This document shows positions 10,133-22,594 of a stretch of DNA of 64,000 nt, piece after piece (within the stretch, counting starts at the first letter, position 1; each line of letters opens with the position of its first letter). The DNA lies in the NCBI RefSeq assembly GCF_932274485.2, contig NC_065885.2, positions 31,943,062 to 32,007,061 on the forward strand, written 5' to 3'. The position numbers were made by a program, and so were the translations under genes. The notes beneath the pieces were generated by a model. The model made no database searches. It had not been told where the DNA came from and saw only the letters and a list, made by a program, of their open reading frames with translations. The stretch comes from Patella vulgata. Lineage: Eukaryota > Mollusca > Gastropoda > Patellidae.

Positions 10133-10358
10133 TAGAATTCGAGAAGGAAACACTCTTTCATGTAGAAACTACTAACGTGCCAACGTTTTGTGCTATCATT
10201 CAATTAAAACAAATTTCTCATTTTTGTCTAGTTAAATACAACACAATGCTATATCTATTTAACAGATTGAATTTTGGAGAAAGAAAGATTTGCCATCAAT
10301 CAAGCACATCATAGATTTGATAATTGTTAAAAAAAAAGATATATATATATATATAAAG

Positions 10359-10418
<60 letters not shown>

Positions 10419-10826
10419 CCAACCAGTTACGGTGGCAGCATAGGGGTCTTTGGTAGTGGGAGGAAATCGGAGGACCCGGAGAAAACCCACAGGTTGGACA
10501 AACAACTCTGCTCCTTGTCACGTACAACCAGTGAATCGAAACCACGCCAGTTGACTCAATGACAGGCCTTATGATACAGCGCGCACGCGCTAACAATTCG
10601 GCCATCCACCCCCCCTCCCCCTAGAATTCGAGAAGGAAACACTCTTTCATGTAGAAACTACTAACGTGCCAGCGTTTTGTGCTATCATTCAATTAAAACA
10701 AATTTCTCATTTTTGTCTAGTTAAATACAACACAATGCTATATCTATTTAACAGATTGAATTTTGGAGAAAGTAAGATTTGCCATCAATCAAGCACATTA
10801 TAGATTTGATAATTGTTAAAAAAAAG

Positions 10827-10868
<42 letters not shown>

Positions 10869-10950
10869 CTATATATATATATATAAAGCTATATATATAT
10901 ATATAAAGCTATATATATATATATAATACCAACCAGTTACGGTGGCAGCA
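9951..10950 (+). repeat. 490-bp tandem duplication inside unit 2
   Basis: TAGGGGTCTTTGG starts at 9951 and again at 10441, and both copies end at the CAACCAGTTACGGTGGCAGCA block (10440 and 10950). Each copy contains the 5' (head and core) part of the SINE, the flank and a (TA)n tract. The junction has two bases of homology (TA). It is absent from units 1 and 3. Confidence 0.9.
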
Positions 10951-11682
10951 TAATAATGTAATTGACATGTGTTATAATTAAAGTATATCTGAATCTATAA
11001 CTAAAATTAACATTTATCGAGTTTTACACATCTGTTACAAATATTACAAACTGTAGTAAACACAAACACTTACAATCAATGAATAAATTAAATGTGGTAT
11101 AGTTAAAGTAGATCTGAATCTATCAATAAAATCAACATTTAACGAGTTTTAAACAACTGTTATAAACTTGTATAAACTGAAGTAAACATAAATAATGAAT
11201 AAATAAATGAATGTTATTTGTCCTATAGAAGAATAGTCTAAAAAGTAATATAATGTACTATGCATGCATTATTGTAATGTTATAAAAACCTATCTTAAAA
11301 ACAAAATAAATTATTAAACAATATACTAGTTTTTTTTACGATTCTCTTTAAGGAACATAAATTTTGTATCTATGTATCAAAATAAAGCAGCTACTGCCGA
11401 AAAAGCAAATATCATTAATTAAAAAGATGGCTTACCGCTAATTAGTATGCCAATCTATCAAAGTTAACTGAAGGATTAACGGTTTATAGAAATTTGACAT
11501 TAAACGTGGTATAAACTAAACTAACTGTAATAAGATTGATGTAAAGAAATAGCAGTGATTATTGTATAGCTGACTGTGATAGGATTACAGTATGTTTATA
11601 TAAACTAGTTATATACTATAGTATATAAAACATGTAGATATTCAGTATATCATTAACTCTTCTACAACATACTTCTACCATA

Positions 11683-12825
11683 ATGACTTCTACACATCTT
11701 CTAGCTGCACGTTTATTAAACAACTGGTTAACCAAGAATCAAATAGATTCGTGCAATACAGGAAATAATGATATCGATGAGAGTCTGTCTGGTTTAGGGT
11801 GGTTACGAAATCTGAACGTTGGTAAATTAAACAATACAACACCAACAAGTAACATATATTCACCATCTACAGTATCCAGAGACGTCTTACAGACCAAAGA
11901 GATAAATAGTTCTACAAAATACAGACATCACCAAAACAATGGTTTCATTAAACCTCCGTATTCATACGCCACCCTCATATCCATGGCAATCAACGATACG
12001 GAGGAGAAGAGAATCAACATATCTTCTATTTACAAGTGGATCACTGATAATTTTCCTTATTACAAAATGACAGATTCTCACTGGAAAAATTCAATTCGAC
12101 ACACTCTATCTTTAAACAAACGTTTTGAGAAGATCCCTCGACGACCTAATGAATCTCGTAAAGGTGGATATTGGAGAATAAAACCGGAAGTAAGTGACAT
12201 CATGCAAAGGGGTGCCACAAAGAAACGCAGGACGAGTGACGATCGATGCTGTCCTCCATCAACTAAACGATTTAAAACAAAAGAAGAACCCTTGGCGGTA
12301 TTAAATTATGATGCATTAACAGAGAAAAATTTTGTCGGCCATTTTTCTCTAAATATTCCAACAGTACAGGAACCTGTTTGTAAAAATGATTTTAATTGGT
12401 CATCAGAGAAACAACAATACCCTAAAGAAAATAGTGTTAAAATTAAAATCGAAAATGGGATAAATGACGGCATTATTCCAGTCACTTCCGATGACGAATT
12501 TAATGACATTAAAAGTTATACAATATCTTCACCTCTTTCAAGATATGACGACAATTCTGTTGATATGACATGTTTTGATGATCTGCTTGTTTTTAATTTT
12601 ACTGATGAATCTAAGAATATTGTCCATGATGAATCAAGAGGTCACCAACTAAATGACGATTCTTTAGATTTATCTTTATTATCAGATGGAACTGGTGATC
12701 ATGATTGGTGGCAGAAAGACTTTGAGTGTTTCCCATATCTAGACAATGATTGTAATGAAATATATATTCCACCCATAGATAAGGTTGATAATGATATAGA
12801 TATATGTAAAATGTTTAATCTTTAA
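11683..12825 (+). CDS. FoxJ1-like: FoxJ1-like forkhead transcription factor, copy 2
   Basis: Intronless, 380 residues, intact. It differs from copy 1 by very few residues: G159 to R in wing 1 (NESRKGG instead of NESGKGG) and G219 to V in FVGHF. The recognition helix is RHTLS as in copy 1. TATATAAAA is at 11622-11630. Near identity to copies 1 and 3 means recent duplication or gene conversion. Its own partner gene downstream is broken, so this copy persists without an intact adjacent partner. Confidence 0.92.
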   Translation: MTSTHLLAARLLNNWLTKNQIDSCNTGNNDIDESLSGLGWLRNLNVGKLNNTTPTSNIYSPSTVSRDVLQTKEINSSTKYRHHQNNGFIKPPYSYATLISMAINDTEEKRINISSIYKWITDNFPYYKMTDSHWKNSIRHTLSLNKRFEKIPRRPNESRKGGYWRIKPEVSDIMQRGATKKRRTSDDRCCPPSTKRFKTKEEPLAVLNYDALTEKNFVGHFSLNIPTVQEPVCKNDFNWSSEKQQYPKENSVKIKIENGINDGIIPVTSDDEFNDIKSYTISSPLSRYDDNSVDMTCFDDLLVFNFTDESKNIVHDESRGHQLNDDSLDLSLLSDGTGDHDWWQKDFECFPYLDNDCNEIYIPPIDKVDNDIDICKMFNL

Positions 12826-13803
12826 TCTAGATTAATGAATTATTTTACTTTTAATGTTTTTGTACTGCATAATATAGTGCTTTGTATTTGTTTATTAAAT
12901 TATTGAAATTTTTCTTTATTGTTTTCTTTGTTCCGGTCATATAGTAATACCATAATACAGATTGCACATACCCCCAATCATGCCTGGATGTATTGTATCG
13001 AAACGAAACAACCTCTGTCCCCGTGTTCCCACTGTCCCAGAGCAAAGCTTCACTCTCGAACACAATTAGACGATCACAATAATTCTAGAGAGATATGCTA
13101 TTTATTGAGAAAACCTTCTGAATTTTCAGGGCATCTTTTACCAAAACTGAACTCTTGAAAAAATCCAACAATACCAGTATCTTGAAGAAATCCAACAATT
13201 CCAGTATCTTACATACAGTTCATGGCAAATATTTCGTAACTTTTGAAGATATTTTTGTCTTCCTATGCTGTGACAGACTTGGTATTAGAGTTTTTATAAT
13301 TTCCCAGTACAGTATAAAATGTATTAATTGATCTAGAAATCCCAAGTTTCCTTAAACGACATCATGGTCAGTTGGGAGGTGGTTTGAACATTAAAAACCG
13401 AAGATGCATTCAACTACGTCTGGGTTTAGCTATATCTATATATTTAGTTACTTAACCTTCTTAAATTATTTCAATCATGTGGTACGACTTAAAGCAAGTC
13501 CGCCAGATATAACTTTAATACATTACATCAATTTAAACAAGTTTCAAAATTTAGAAGAAAAAATGTAGCTTTCAAATCCAAAACATAAAATGTATATATG
13601 CGGGTCTATGACAAATCTGATAATATTCATGTTGTCTTCGTACATGTAATGATTTATGGTTATTTAATATAACACAGAAACTCATGCTATCAGCTCATAT
13701 AAAACGTATAAAAATGTCGCGGATAGAAATTGTTATTTAGCACAAATACATTATTTCGAATAAATTATATGCCTTTTTATTGTGATTAACCTCTACAACT
13801 AGC

Positions 13804-14085
13804 GTGACTAGAAATTGGAGATATTTTTTGTTATCCCATTATCAGCACACTTATTACTTGTCATTGAAACCTGTGGCCCACTTAATAATAATAGATGATT
13901 TAAATCTAATTTCTTATGGGAATTCTAAAATACCTGTTGCTTGTTATAACCTACATTTAAGTTCAACAGACTTTTTTGTACATTTAGAAAAGGTACATTG
14001 CATGGAAAAGGTACACGTATACTGTAGGCTACAGCCAAAGAAACATACGCCCTCATCAGCTAATTCGTCTGAGCATTACGGATAG
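13804..14085 (+). other. Recurrent 93-codon frame in the spacer
   Basis: The frame includes HLIIIDDLNLISYGNSKI and CRLQPKKHTPSSANSSEHYG. A related 91-codon frame is at 22279-22554, and a shorter one is inverted at 38491-38700. Unit 4 has the homologous DNA but a stop after FVHLE. No family is recognised. The mixed pattern of changes and the unit 4 stop argue for relic or non-coding DNA. Confidence 0.3.
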
Positions 14086-14090
14086 TTATG

Positions 14091-14346
14091 AAATGAAATG
14101 GGGTTTAACGTCCTACTGTTCTACTCCCAACTGGGCTAATGAAGACGGGCATACGCCATACAGTGTGTCACGAGGGAAATTTTGCCAGGGCAGTGGCACT
14201 ACAGCCTACTCTTATATCGAATTCCAACTGTCAAGGGATCTTTTACGTGCATACCAATGTGTACACGGGGCCTCGAACGACTAGACAGCTGTCCTTGTCA
14301 TGCCATCCGTCCTGCATCACTGACAAAAGGGGAACCACGCCGGAAT
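14091..14346 (-). mobile_element. Second SINE family (SINE-B), complete
   Basis: The 3' tail on the minus strand reads GGACGTTAAACCCCATTTC, the same end as the V-SINEs, so both probably use the same LINE machinery. It is flanked by the 11-bp target duplication GGATAGTTATG (14080-14090 and 14347-14357). The duplicated spacer near 14820 and unit 3 near 22550 have the empty site. Similar elements are at 60690-60850 and 60912-61090. Confidence 0.85.
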
Positions 14347-14394
14347 GGATAGTTATGTAAATAAATAACAGTGTCTTTATACTGTATAATATTG

Positions 14395-14653
14395 GCGGGG
14401 TGGAATGGTTAGCGTGTACGCGTTGTACCATAAGGCCTGTCATTGAGTCAACTGGCGTGGTTTCGATTCACCGTTTGTACGTGACAAGGAATAGGGGCGC
14501 TTGTCCAGCCCCGTGGGTTTTCTCCGGGTCTCCGATTTCCTCGCACTACTAAAGATCCCTACGCGGAAGCGAATTATTGACATAAAATTGAACTATATAT
14601 TACTCCGGAAGTGACCCAGTTTGTGTCGAATGGACGTAAAACCTCTGGGGGGG
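14395..14653 (+). mobile_element. V-SINE-like SINE
   Basis: Head TGGAATGGTTAGCGTG, B box GGTTTCGATTCACCG, core GGTTTTCTCCGGGTCTCCG and tail TGGACGTAAAACCTC, ending in a G run (14646-14657). Clear target duplications are not seen. Confidence 0.8.
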
Positions 14654-14657
14654 GGGG

Positions 14658-14776
14658 GAGAGGGTGGCAGAAGGGTTAGTACGTGCGGGCTGTATCATAA
14701 GGTCTGTCATTGAGTCAACTAGCGTGTTTCGATTCCCCGGTTGTACGTGACAAGGAGCAGGGTCGGTTGTCCAACC
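14658..14776 (+). mobile_element. V-SINE-like SINE, 5' part only
   Basis: Contains the tRNA-like head through TTGTCCAACC and then stops where a duplicated copy of the spacer (CCAAAGAATCATACGCCCTC) begins. The break is therefore the junction of the local tandem duplication. Confidence 0.75.
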
Positions 14777-14865
14777 AAAGAATCATACGCCCTCATCAGC
14801 TAATTCGTCTGAGCATTTTGAATAGTTATGTAAATAAATAACAATATCTGTATACTGTAAAATAT

Positions 14866-15200
14866 CGGGGTGGGTGGGGTCGAATGGTTAGCGCGTACGC
14901 GTTGTATCATAAAGTCTGTCATTGAGTCAACCAGCGTGGTTTCTATTGCCGGTTGTACGTTACAAGGAATGGGATCGCTTGTCGAAGGAGCAGGGTTGTT
15001 TGTCCAACCTGGTGGGTTTTCTCCGGGTCCTCCGATTTCCTCCCACTACCAAAGACCCGTACGGGCAAGCGAATTATTGAAATAAAATTAAACCATATAT
15101 TAGTCCCGAAATGACCTAGTTTGTGTCGAGTGGACGTTAAGCCCCTCTCTCTCTCTCTCTCTTTCTCTCTTTCTCTCTCTCTCTATCTCACGTTAAACCC
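14866..15200 (+). mobile_element. V-SINE-like SINE with CT-rich tail
   Basis: Head TCGAATGGTTAGCGCG, core GGTTTTCTCCGGGTCCTCCG, tail GTGGACGTTAAGCCC, then CT repeats and a second partial tail ACGTTAAACCCCAT. About 20 bp near 14985 look like an internal duplication of GGAGCAGGGTTG. Confidence 0.8.
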
Positions 15201-15204
15201 CATT

Positions 15205-15358
15205 CTATCTATCTCTCTGTGTATAATATCAGAAGAGCGATGATAACATTCTATGACACAATCAAGGGCAATAAGGCTATAAGTGACAGAATATCGTAAT
15301 CGAAACCACACCACTCGACTTAATGATAAATCTTATGATTTATAGCTCATAGGTTAAA
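15205..15358 (-). mobile_element. Degenerate tRNA-headed SINE fragment
   Basis: On the minus strand GTGGTTTCGATTAC is a decayed B box and GTCGAGTGGTG lies beside it. The same fragment is present in units 3 (23115-23265) and 4 (31048-31198) and inverted near 38062-38200, so it is an older insertion than the V-SINEs. Confidence 0.6.
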
Positions 15359-15652
15359 ATACATTCTAATAAATCCCGTTTTAAAAGATATAGAGATAAT
15401 TTATTCCTAAATACAATTATATACAAAGCTATCAAATGAATATTGGAATATAGAATCACAAATTGCATATCACAGATATAATTGTAACATTAAAATATAA
15501 TAAACAATAAAAATACTATTATAACAACTATTTAACACATTTCTATCAATAAATCATAGATTAATGTTATACAAATATGGTATACGTAACAAAGACAAGA
15601 CAATTTGCATTTCAACAACCAATAATAATTTCACTTCATTTCTTAACATAAA

Positions 15653-16410
15653 TCATGAAAAATGCACCAGAGAACATTCAGGAAAATCTTTAGAAAAGCC
15701 CTCGTCACTTCCGCTAAAATAATCAGAATAACAAATGATCGCAGCAAATGATCCATATACACATTGAACAACTTCTTCATGGTCCACTTCAAATTCATCT
15801 GATTGCATGACAAGCAACTGGTCACGTGATGCTCATCTGAAATGTTGTCACCAAACACCGTAACGCCCGTTTTTCTACATTCTATATGAGGAGATATTCC
15901 ACATGCATTTGTTTTATTTAAATATACGAGATCATTTGATCACTGACGACATCATAGCTACAAAGAGGTCCGTCATTTCTCATAACATCGGATACTGTTG
16001 CCTTTTTCTTGACCTACAGGTTGGTTTTGTTCAGGCAAACTTTCTGTGGTTTGAAAAAGTTGACGACGGCATCTTGGCGGGTTATCCTTATTTCTTAAGG
16101 TTCTTAATTTTCTTTTTCCTTGGCGGCAGAAAACCTATAAAAAATGAATATGAACATTATCAGTTTAGTACCCACTCTGAATACCACTACGTTATATATC
16201 ATGACGACATAGGGTGGCATCGTCACTAAACGACTAACTTAAAATTTTATAAACACGTTTATGTCAGCTTTCTAAATATAAAATTAGAATACATTTCAGT
16301 AGCAGGTACTTACAGCCATCTAAACTGTGCAGATTTAAACGCTTATGTTAAAATATTATCATAAGACTTACCAAAGCCAAGTGACTGTTTTCATCTGGTA
16401 AAAAATCCAT
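15653..16410 (-). pseudogene. Partner gene copy A2, decayed
   Basis: Exon 1 (16372-16410, MDFLPDENSHLAL) and the GTAAGT donor are intact, and exon 2 starts at 16134 with CRQGKRKLRTLRN-like sequence on the minus strand. Most of the central third of exon 2 is deleted, a second deletion lies near 15815, and the frame shifts, so no full product is possible. The 3' end around 15653-15790 still matches the acidic tail in another frame. Its FoxJ1 neighbour (copy 2) is intact. Confidence 0.85.
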
Positions 16411-17078
16411 TTTTCTAAGAATATTATAATTAAAAATTGATATCTTGTACTGACGAAATATACTACTACTGAATGAGGTCTAATACTTTGAAATGTCTTG
16501 TCCTTTTTATACTATAATTTCAAACTATTTTCGGGAGACAATCATTTATCCAATGATCTTTTAAGTGTACCAACCATAACCGTTAAGTAGATTAACGGTA
16601 ACTATATAATCCTAATTAATCCATTCATTAATCACGAGTATATTAAAACAGAAATTGGTAGTGCCATTTTGTTCTCCAATCAACAACTTTGAGGTCCAAC
16701 TCACTAACTATTAGGCTTTAAATGTTTGTTATCCATGTCTAATTTTCTTACAACTTCTTTTTGTTTATCAGTATGGTTGTTCAGCATACTACATGAATTA
16801 ATATAATAATATATTAGTCCTTCCCCTTAAAAGGGACCCAAAACAGTCAGTTACTAATAGTGATAGTGTATATATATATGTATCATTATGTGTAAAAAAG
16901 AATAGATTTGATATATTTTGATTTTTCTTACAGGCGCTTAAATGGCGCTGTTACATGTAGCTGTTCTGTTCATCTTTTCATGCATCTTTTCACATGGAAA
17001 TTGTCTTAATAAACTCAGCCTTAACATAATATCATAATTAATGTATATGATGTTAAATTGTAATAATCAGCAACATGA

Positions 17079-17183
17079 ATGGCTCATTTTTTACTGGTTC
17101 TCCTTGTGTATCTAATTGTAGGATTTCTTCTTTTGAAGTCAACTCCCCTGAGAACAAAGTTTGGGGCATCACAAAGGGCTTGA
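17079..17183 (+). CDS. Putative 34-residue membrane microprotein, unit 2
   Basis: Open from ATG to TGA with the same length as in unit 1. The product starts MAHFLLVLLVYLIVGFLL and has a basic tail KSTPLRTKFGASQRA. Seven or eight substitutions from unit 1 occur without a stop or frameshift, and hydrophobic positions stay hydrophobic. A second ATG four bases upstream (17075) lies in another frame and could reduce use of this start. Confidence 0.45.
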   Translation: MAHFLLVLLVYLIVGFLLLKSTPLRTKFGASQRA

Positions 17184-18072
17184 CTTACTAAACGTATTTA
17201 CAGTACATCCATCCAGATCAATGAAATTTAAATCTTATATGGTGCAAGAGCCAAGGAATGGGGTGGGGATTTTATTCTTTCTAAACTAAATTTACAGAGA
17301 GTTATTGCCCCCGTCTCCTAAACGCTTTGGTAAAGATGTTGTTATAGTTTAATATAATATAAAGATGTATTACAATTTCCATTAATTAATAATCTATGTC
17401 CAAGTTAAATTGTAGAAATGACAGTAATTTAATATCAGTGTCATATAATAATAACATCAACCTGGATTAAACTCTATATAAACAACATTTAACTAAACAT
17501 ACATTTATCTTTATTAACATATTTAACGACAGGTATATCATGATGCCCAATTCTAATGATCTACATTTTTAACAACCTTACAATTACAAGGACTCATGTC
17601 ATTTTGTGTTTTTCATCCCCCACCCCAGTGACGAAATTTCATTTATTTAATCAAGATAAATTACGATCTTAACTATTCATTTTTATTTTTGTACTTTTAT
17701 CGACAAAATATATTTTTAATAACTAATTTCTAATATGCTGAAAATATAATTATGTAAGATTATAATAATATGTTGATAAATATAGCACCATCTAAATCTG
17801 ACCAACAAGGTTTTGTTTTTTTATTTGTATCCATCTGTTAATGTAATCAATTATGGAAATACAAATAAGAATTATTACAGTTGGCAGTAACTGATTTTTT
17901 TTGATAGACAGAGTATAACTCATTTGTTGTATAGTTCGTAAAAGATCAATTTCATTAAATCTAACGATGTCGCAGACCATGTACAGGTGATAGAGTAGTT
18001 CTAATTAATGGTAATTAATAATTAAATTTTAAACAGCATGAGTAAAATCTAATTACATTTAGTTAAATTGTA

Positions 18073-18420
18073 GAGGCGCCGATAGACCCCTAACTGATTA
18101 ATAATGATTGTCGTGTGCGGGACGAAACCCGAAAAGACAAATTTTTAAACAGCATGGGTTAAATATAATCACATTTAGTTAGACTTTAGAGGCGCCGATA
18201 GACCCCTAACTGATTAATAATGATTGTCGTGTGCGGGACGAAACACGAAAAGATAAATTTTTAAACAGCATGGGTTAAATATAATCTCACTTAATTTTAG
18301 TTGAGAAGCGGCGACATACACCTAGCAGATTAATAATGATTGTCGCGTGCATAAATAAAAATCCGAAAAGACGCAAATTATTGAGCAACATGGGTTAAAT
18401 CTAATCAGATATTGTTTGCT
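18073..18420 (+). repeat. 116-bp tandem repeat, 3 copies
   Basis: Copies start at 18073, 18189 and 18305, the third being the diverged type seen in unit 2. Confidence 0.9.
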
Positions 18421-18827
18421 TTTGGCGGCGCCGACAAGACATTTTTTGTATTATTACGTTTTCTTTTAAATGTTGATTTTTAACTAGTGTTTTTGTTTTA
18501 ATTGACCATAATGTTACCAAAGAGCAGCTTCGGTTGGATTTTAGAACATTATTATAATTATTACATTATTATTATTATTAAGACACCTAAAAAAACGGAC
18601 GGTCACAAGAAACTGAGATAGAGGGAGGGTCTTTAATCTGTAAGGGATGACATGAACCCAAAAGTCGATCGGATATTGTCTCTCGCTACCAATTATATTA
18701 AATTTATTTTGGAATTCCATTGGTCTAGAAAAAACCGGTGGCACATTCGCAAAGCATTTTATCTCATTTGTTCAGTAAAATGAGAATTTAAAAACATAAA
18801 GATTTCTTTAGACATTAGAATTCGAGA

Positions 18828-19139
18828 GAGCGAGAGAGAGAGAGAAAAAGAGAGAAAGAGAGAGAGAGAGATGGGGTTTAACGTCCACTCGACACAGTCT
18901 AGTTCATTTCGGGACTAATATATGGTTTAATTTTATTTCAATAATTCGCTTGCCCGTAGGGGTCTTTGGCAGTGGGAGGAAATCGGAGGACCCGGAGAAA
19001 ACCCACAGGTTGGACAAACAACTCTGCTCCTTGTCACGTACAACCAGTAAATCGAAACCACGCCAGTTGACTCAATGACAGGCCTTATGATACAGCGCGC
19101 ACGCGCTAACCATTCGGCCATCCACCCCCCCCCTCCCCC
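18828..19139 (-). mobile_element. V-SINE-like SINE, unit 3
   Basis: Orthologous to the insertions in units 1 and 2, with target duplication TAGAATTCGAGA at 18816-18827 and 19140-19151. Not duplicated here, unlike unit 2. Confidence 0.9.
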
Positions 19140-19368
19140 TAGAATTCGAGAAGGAAACACTCTTTCATGTAGAAACTACTAACGTGCCAACGTTTTGTGC
19201 TATCATTCAATTAAAACAAATTTCTCATTTTTGTCTAGTTAAATACAACACAATGCTATATCTATTTAACAGATTGAATTTTGGAGAAAGAAAGATTTGC
19301 CATCAATCAAGCACATTATAGATTTGATAATTGTTAAAAAAAAAGATATATATATATATATATAAAGC

Positions 19369-19399
<31 letters not shown>

Positions 19400-20153
19400 C
19401 CAACCAGTTACGGTGGCAGCATAATAATGTAATTGACATGTGTTATAATTAAAGTATATCTGAATCTATAACTAAAATTAACATTTATCGAGTTTTACAC
19501 ATCTGTTACAAATATTACAAACTGTAGTAAACACAAACACATACAATCAATGAATAAATTAAATGTGGTATAGTTAAAGTAGATCTGAATCTATCAATAA
19601 AATCAACATTTAACGAGTTTTAAACAACTGTTATAAACTTGTATAAACTGAAGTAAACATAAATAATGAATAAATAAATGAATGTTATTTGTCCTATAGA
19701 AGAATAGTCTAAAAAGTAATATAATGTACTATGCATGCATTATTGTAATGTTATAAAAACCTATCTTAAAAACAAAATAAATTATTAAACAATATACTAG
19801 GTTTTTTTACGATTCTCTTTAAGGAACATAAATTTTGTATCTATGTATCAAAATAAAGCAGCTACTGCCGAAAAAGCAAATATCATTAATTAAAAAGATG
19901 GCTTACCGCTAATTAGTATGCCAATCTATCAAAGTTAACTGAAGGATTAGCGGTTTATAGAAATTTGACATTAAACGTGGTATAAACTAAACTAACTGTA
20001 ATAAGATTGATGTAAAGAAATAGCAGTGATTATTGTATAGCTGACTGTGATAGGATTACAGTATGTTTATATAAACTAATTATATACTATAGTATATAAA
20101 ACATGTAGATATTCAGTATATCATTAAATCTTCTACAACATACTTCTACCATA

Positions 20154-21296
20154 ATGACTTCAACACATCTTCTAGCTGCACGTTTATTAAACAACTGGTT
20201 AACCAAGAATCATATAGATTCGTGCAATACAGGAAATAATGATATCGATGAGAGTCTGTCTGGTTTGGGGTGGTTACGAAATCTGAACGTTGGTAAATTA
20301 AACAATACAACACCAACAAGTAACATATATTCACCATCTACAGTATCCAGAGACGTCTTACAGACCAAAGAGATAAATAGTTCTACAAAATACAGACATC
20401 ACCAAAACAATGGTTTCATTAAACCTCCATATTCATACGCCACCCTCATATCCATGGCAATCAACGATATGGAGGAGAAGAGAATCAACATATCTTCTAT
20501 TTACAAGTGGATCACTGATAATTTTCCTTATTACAAAATGACAGATTCTCACTGGAAAAATTCAATTCGACACACTCTATCTTTAAACAAACGTTTTGAG
20601 AAGATCCCTCGACGACCTAATGAATCTCGTAAAGGTGGATATTGGAGAATAAAACCGGAAGTAAGTGACATCATGCAAAGGGGTGCCACAAAGAAACGCA
20701 GGACGAGTGACGATCGATGCTGTCCTCCATCAACTAAACGATTTAAAACAAAAGAAGAACCCTTGGCGGTATTAAATTATGATGCATTAACAGAGAAAAA
20801 TTTTGGCGGCCACTTTTCTCTAAATATTCCAACAGTACAGGAACCTGTTTGTAAAAATGATTTTAATTGGTTATCAGAGAAACAACAATACTCTAAAGAA
20901 AATAGTGTTAAAATTAAAATCGAAAATGGGATAAATGACGGCATTATTCCAGTCACTTCCGATGACGAATTTAATGACATTAAAAGTTATACAATATCTT
21001 CACCTCTTTCAAGATATGACGATAATTCTGTTGATATGACATGTTTTGATGATCTGCTTGTTTTTAATTTTACTGATGAATCTAGGAATATTGTCCATGA
21101 TGAATCAAGAGGTCACCAACTAAATTATGATTCTTTAGATTTATCTTTATTATCAGATGGAACTGGTGATCATGATTGGTGGCAGAAAGACTTTGAGTGT
21201 TTCCCATATCTAGACAATGATTGTAATGAAATATATATTCCACCCATAGATAAGGTTGATAATGATATAGATATATGTAAAATGTTTAATCTTTAA
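20154..21296 (+). CDS. FoxJ1-like: FoxJ1-like forkhead transcription factor, copy 3
   Basis: Intronless, 380 residues, intact. Like copies 1 and 2 it has RHTLS in the recognition helix, and like copy 2 it has R159 in wing 1. Private changes include H20 for Q, M106 for T within the forkhead (INDMEEKR), L240 for S and Y325 for N-D in the acidic tail. TATATAAAA is at 20093-20101, 53 bp before the ATG. The convergent partner copy downstream is decayed. Confidence 0.92.
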   Translation: MTSTHLLAARLLNNWLTKNHIDSCNTGNNDIDESLSGLGWLRNLNVGKLNNTTPTSNIYSPSTVSRDVLQTKEINSSTKYRHHQNNGFIKPPYSYATLISMAINDMEEKRINISSIYKWITDNFPYYKMTDSHWKNSIRHTLSLNKRFEKIPRRPNESRKGGYWRIKPEVSDIMQRGATKKRRTSDDRCCPPSTKRFKTKEEPLAVLNYDALTEKNFGGHFSLNIPTVQEPVCKNDFNWLSEKQQYSKENSVKIKIENGINDGIIPVTSDDEFNDIKSYTISSPLSRYDDNSVDMTCFDDLLVFNFTDESRNIVHDESRGHQLNYDSLDLSLLSDGTGDHDWWQKDFECFPYLDNDCNEIYIPPIDKVDNDIDICKMFNL

Positions 21297-22594
21297 TCTA
21301 GATTAATGAATTATTTTACTTTTAATGTTTTTGTACTGCATAATATAGTGCTTTGTATTTGTTAATTAAATTATTGAAATTTTTCCTTATTGTTTTCTTT
21401 GTTCCGGTCATATAGTAATACCATAATACAGATTGTACATACCCCCAATCATGCCTGGATGTATTGTATGCGAAACGAAACAACCTCTGTCCCCGTGTTC
21501 CCACTGTCCCAGAGCAAAGCTTCACTCTCGAACACAATTAGACGATCACAATAATTCTAGAGAGATATGCTATTTATTGGGAAAACCTTATGAATTTTCA
21601 GGGCATCTTTTACCAAAACTGAACTCTTGAAAAAATCCAACAATACCAGTATCTTGAAGAAATCCAACAATTCCAGTATCTTACTTACAGTTCATGGCAA
21701 ATATTTCGTAACTTTTGAAGATATTTTTGTCTTCCTATGCTGTGACAGACCTGGTATTAGAATTTTTATAATTTCCCAGTACAGTATAAAATGTATTAAT
21801 TGATCTAGAAATCGCAAGTTTCCTTAAACGACATCATGGTCAGTTGGGAGGTGGTTTGAACATTAAAAACCGAAGATGCATTCAATTACGTCTGGGTTTA
21901 GCTATATCTATATATTTAGTTACTTAACCTTCTTAAATTATTTCAATCATGTGGTACGACTTAAAGCAAGTCCGCCAGATATAACTTTAATACATTACAT
22001 CAATTTAAACAAGTTTCAAAATTTAGAAGAAAAAATATAGCTTTCAAATCCAAAACATAAAATGTATATATGCGGGTCTGTGACAAATCTTATAATATTC
22101 ATGTTGTCTTCGTACATGTATTGATTTATTGTTATTCAGTATAACACAGAAACTCGTGCTATCAGCTCATGTAAAAATGTCGCGGATAGAAATTGTTTTT
22201 TTAGCACAAATACATTATTTCGAATAAATTATATGCCTTTTTATTGTGATTAACGTCTACAACTAGCGTGAAAAGAAATTGGAGATATTTTTTGTTATCC
22301 CATTATCAGCACACTTATTACTTGTCATTGAAAGCTGTGTGGCCCACTTAGTAATAATAGATGATTTAAATCTAATTTCTTATGGGAATTCTAAAATACA
22401 TGTTGCTTGTTATAAGCTACATTTACGTTCAACAGACCTTTTTGTACATTTAGAAAATATATATTATAGCATGGAAAATGTACACGTATACTGTAGGCTA
22501 CAGCCAAAGAACCATACGTCCTCATCAGCTAATTCGTCTGAGCATTTTGGATAGTTATGTAAATAACTAACAATGTCTCCGTATACTAAGGAGG

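Larger units (their letters stand above)
8475..17479 (+). repeat. Direct array unit 2
   Basis: 9005-bp unit, nearly identical to unit 1 up to 13440. It carries FoxJ1-like copy 2, a decayed partner gene and an open microprotein frame. It has a private 490-bp tandem duplication (9951-10950) and a private duplication of the SINE-bearing spacer (about 14033-15200). Spacers 8475-9066 and 10951-11682 hold no gene. Confidence 0.93.

Noticed and set aside
10290-10605. Frames encoding long Ile-Tyr runs
   Set aside because: They are translations of the (TA)n tract and the SINE.
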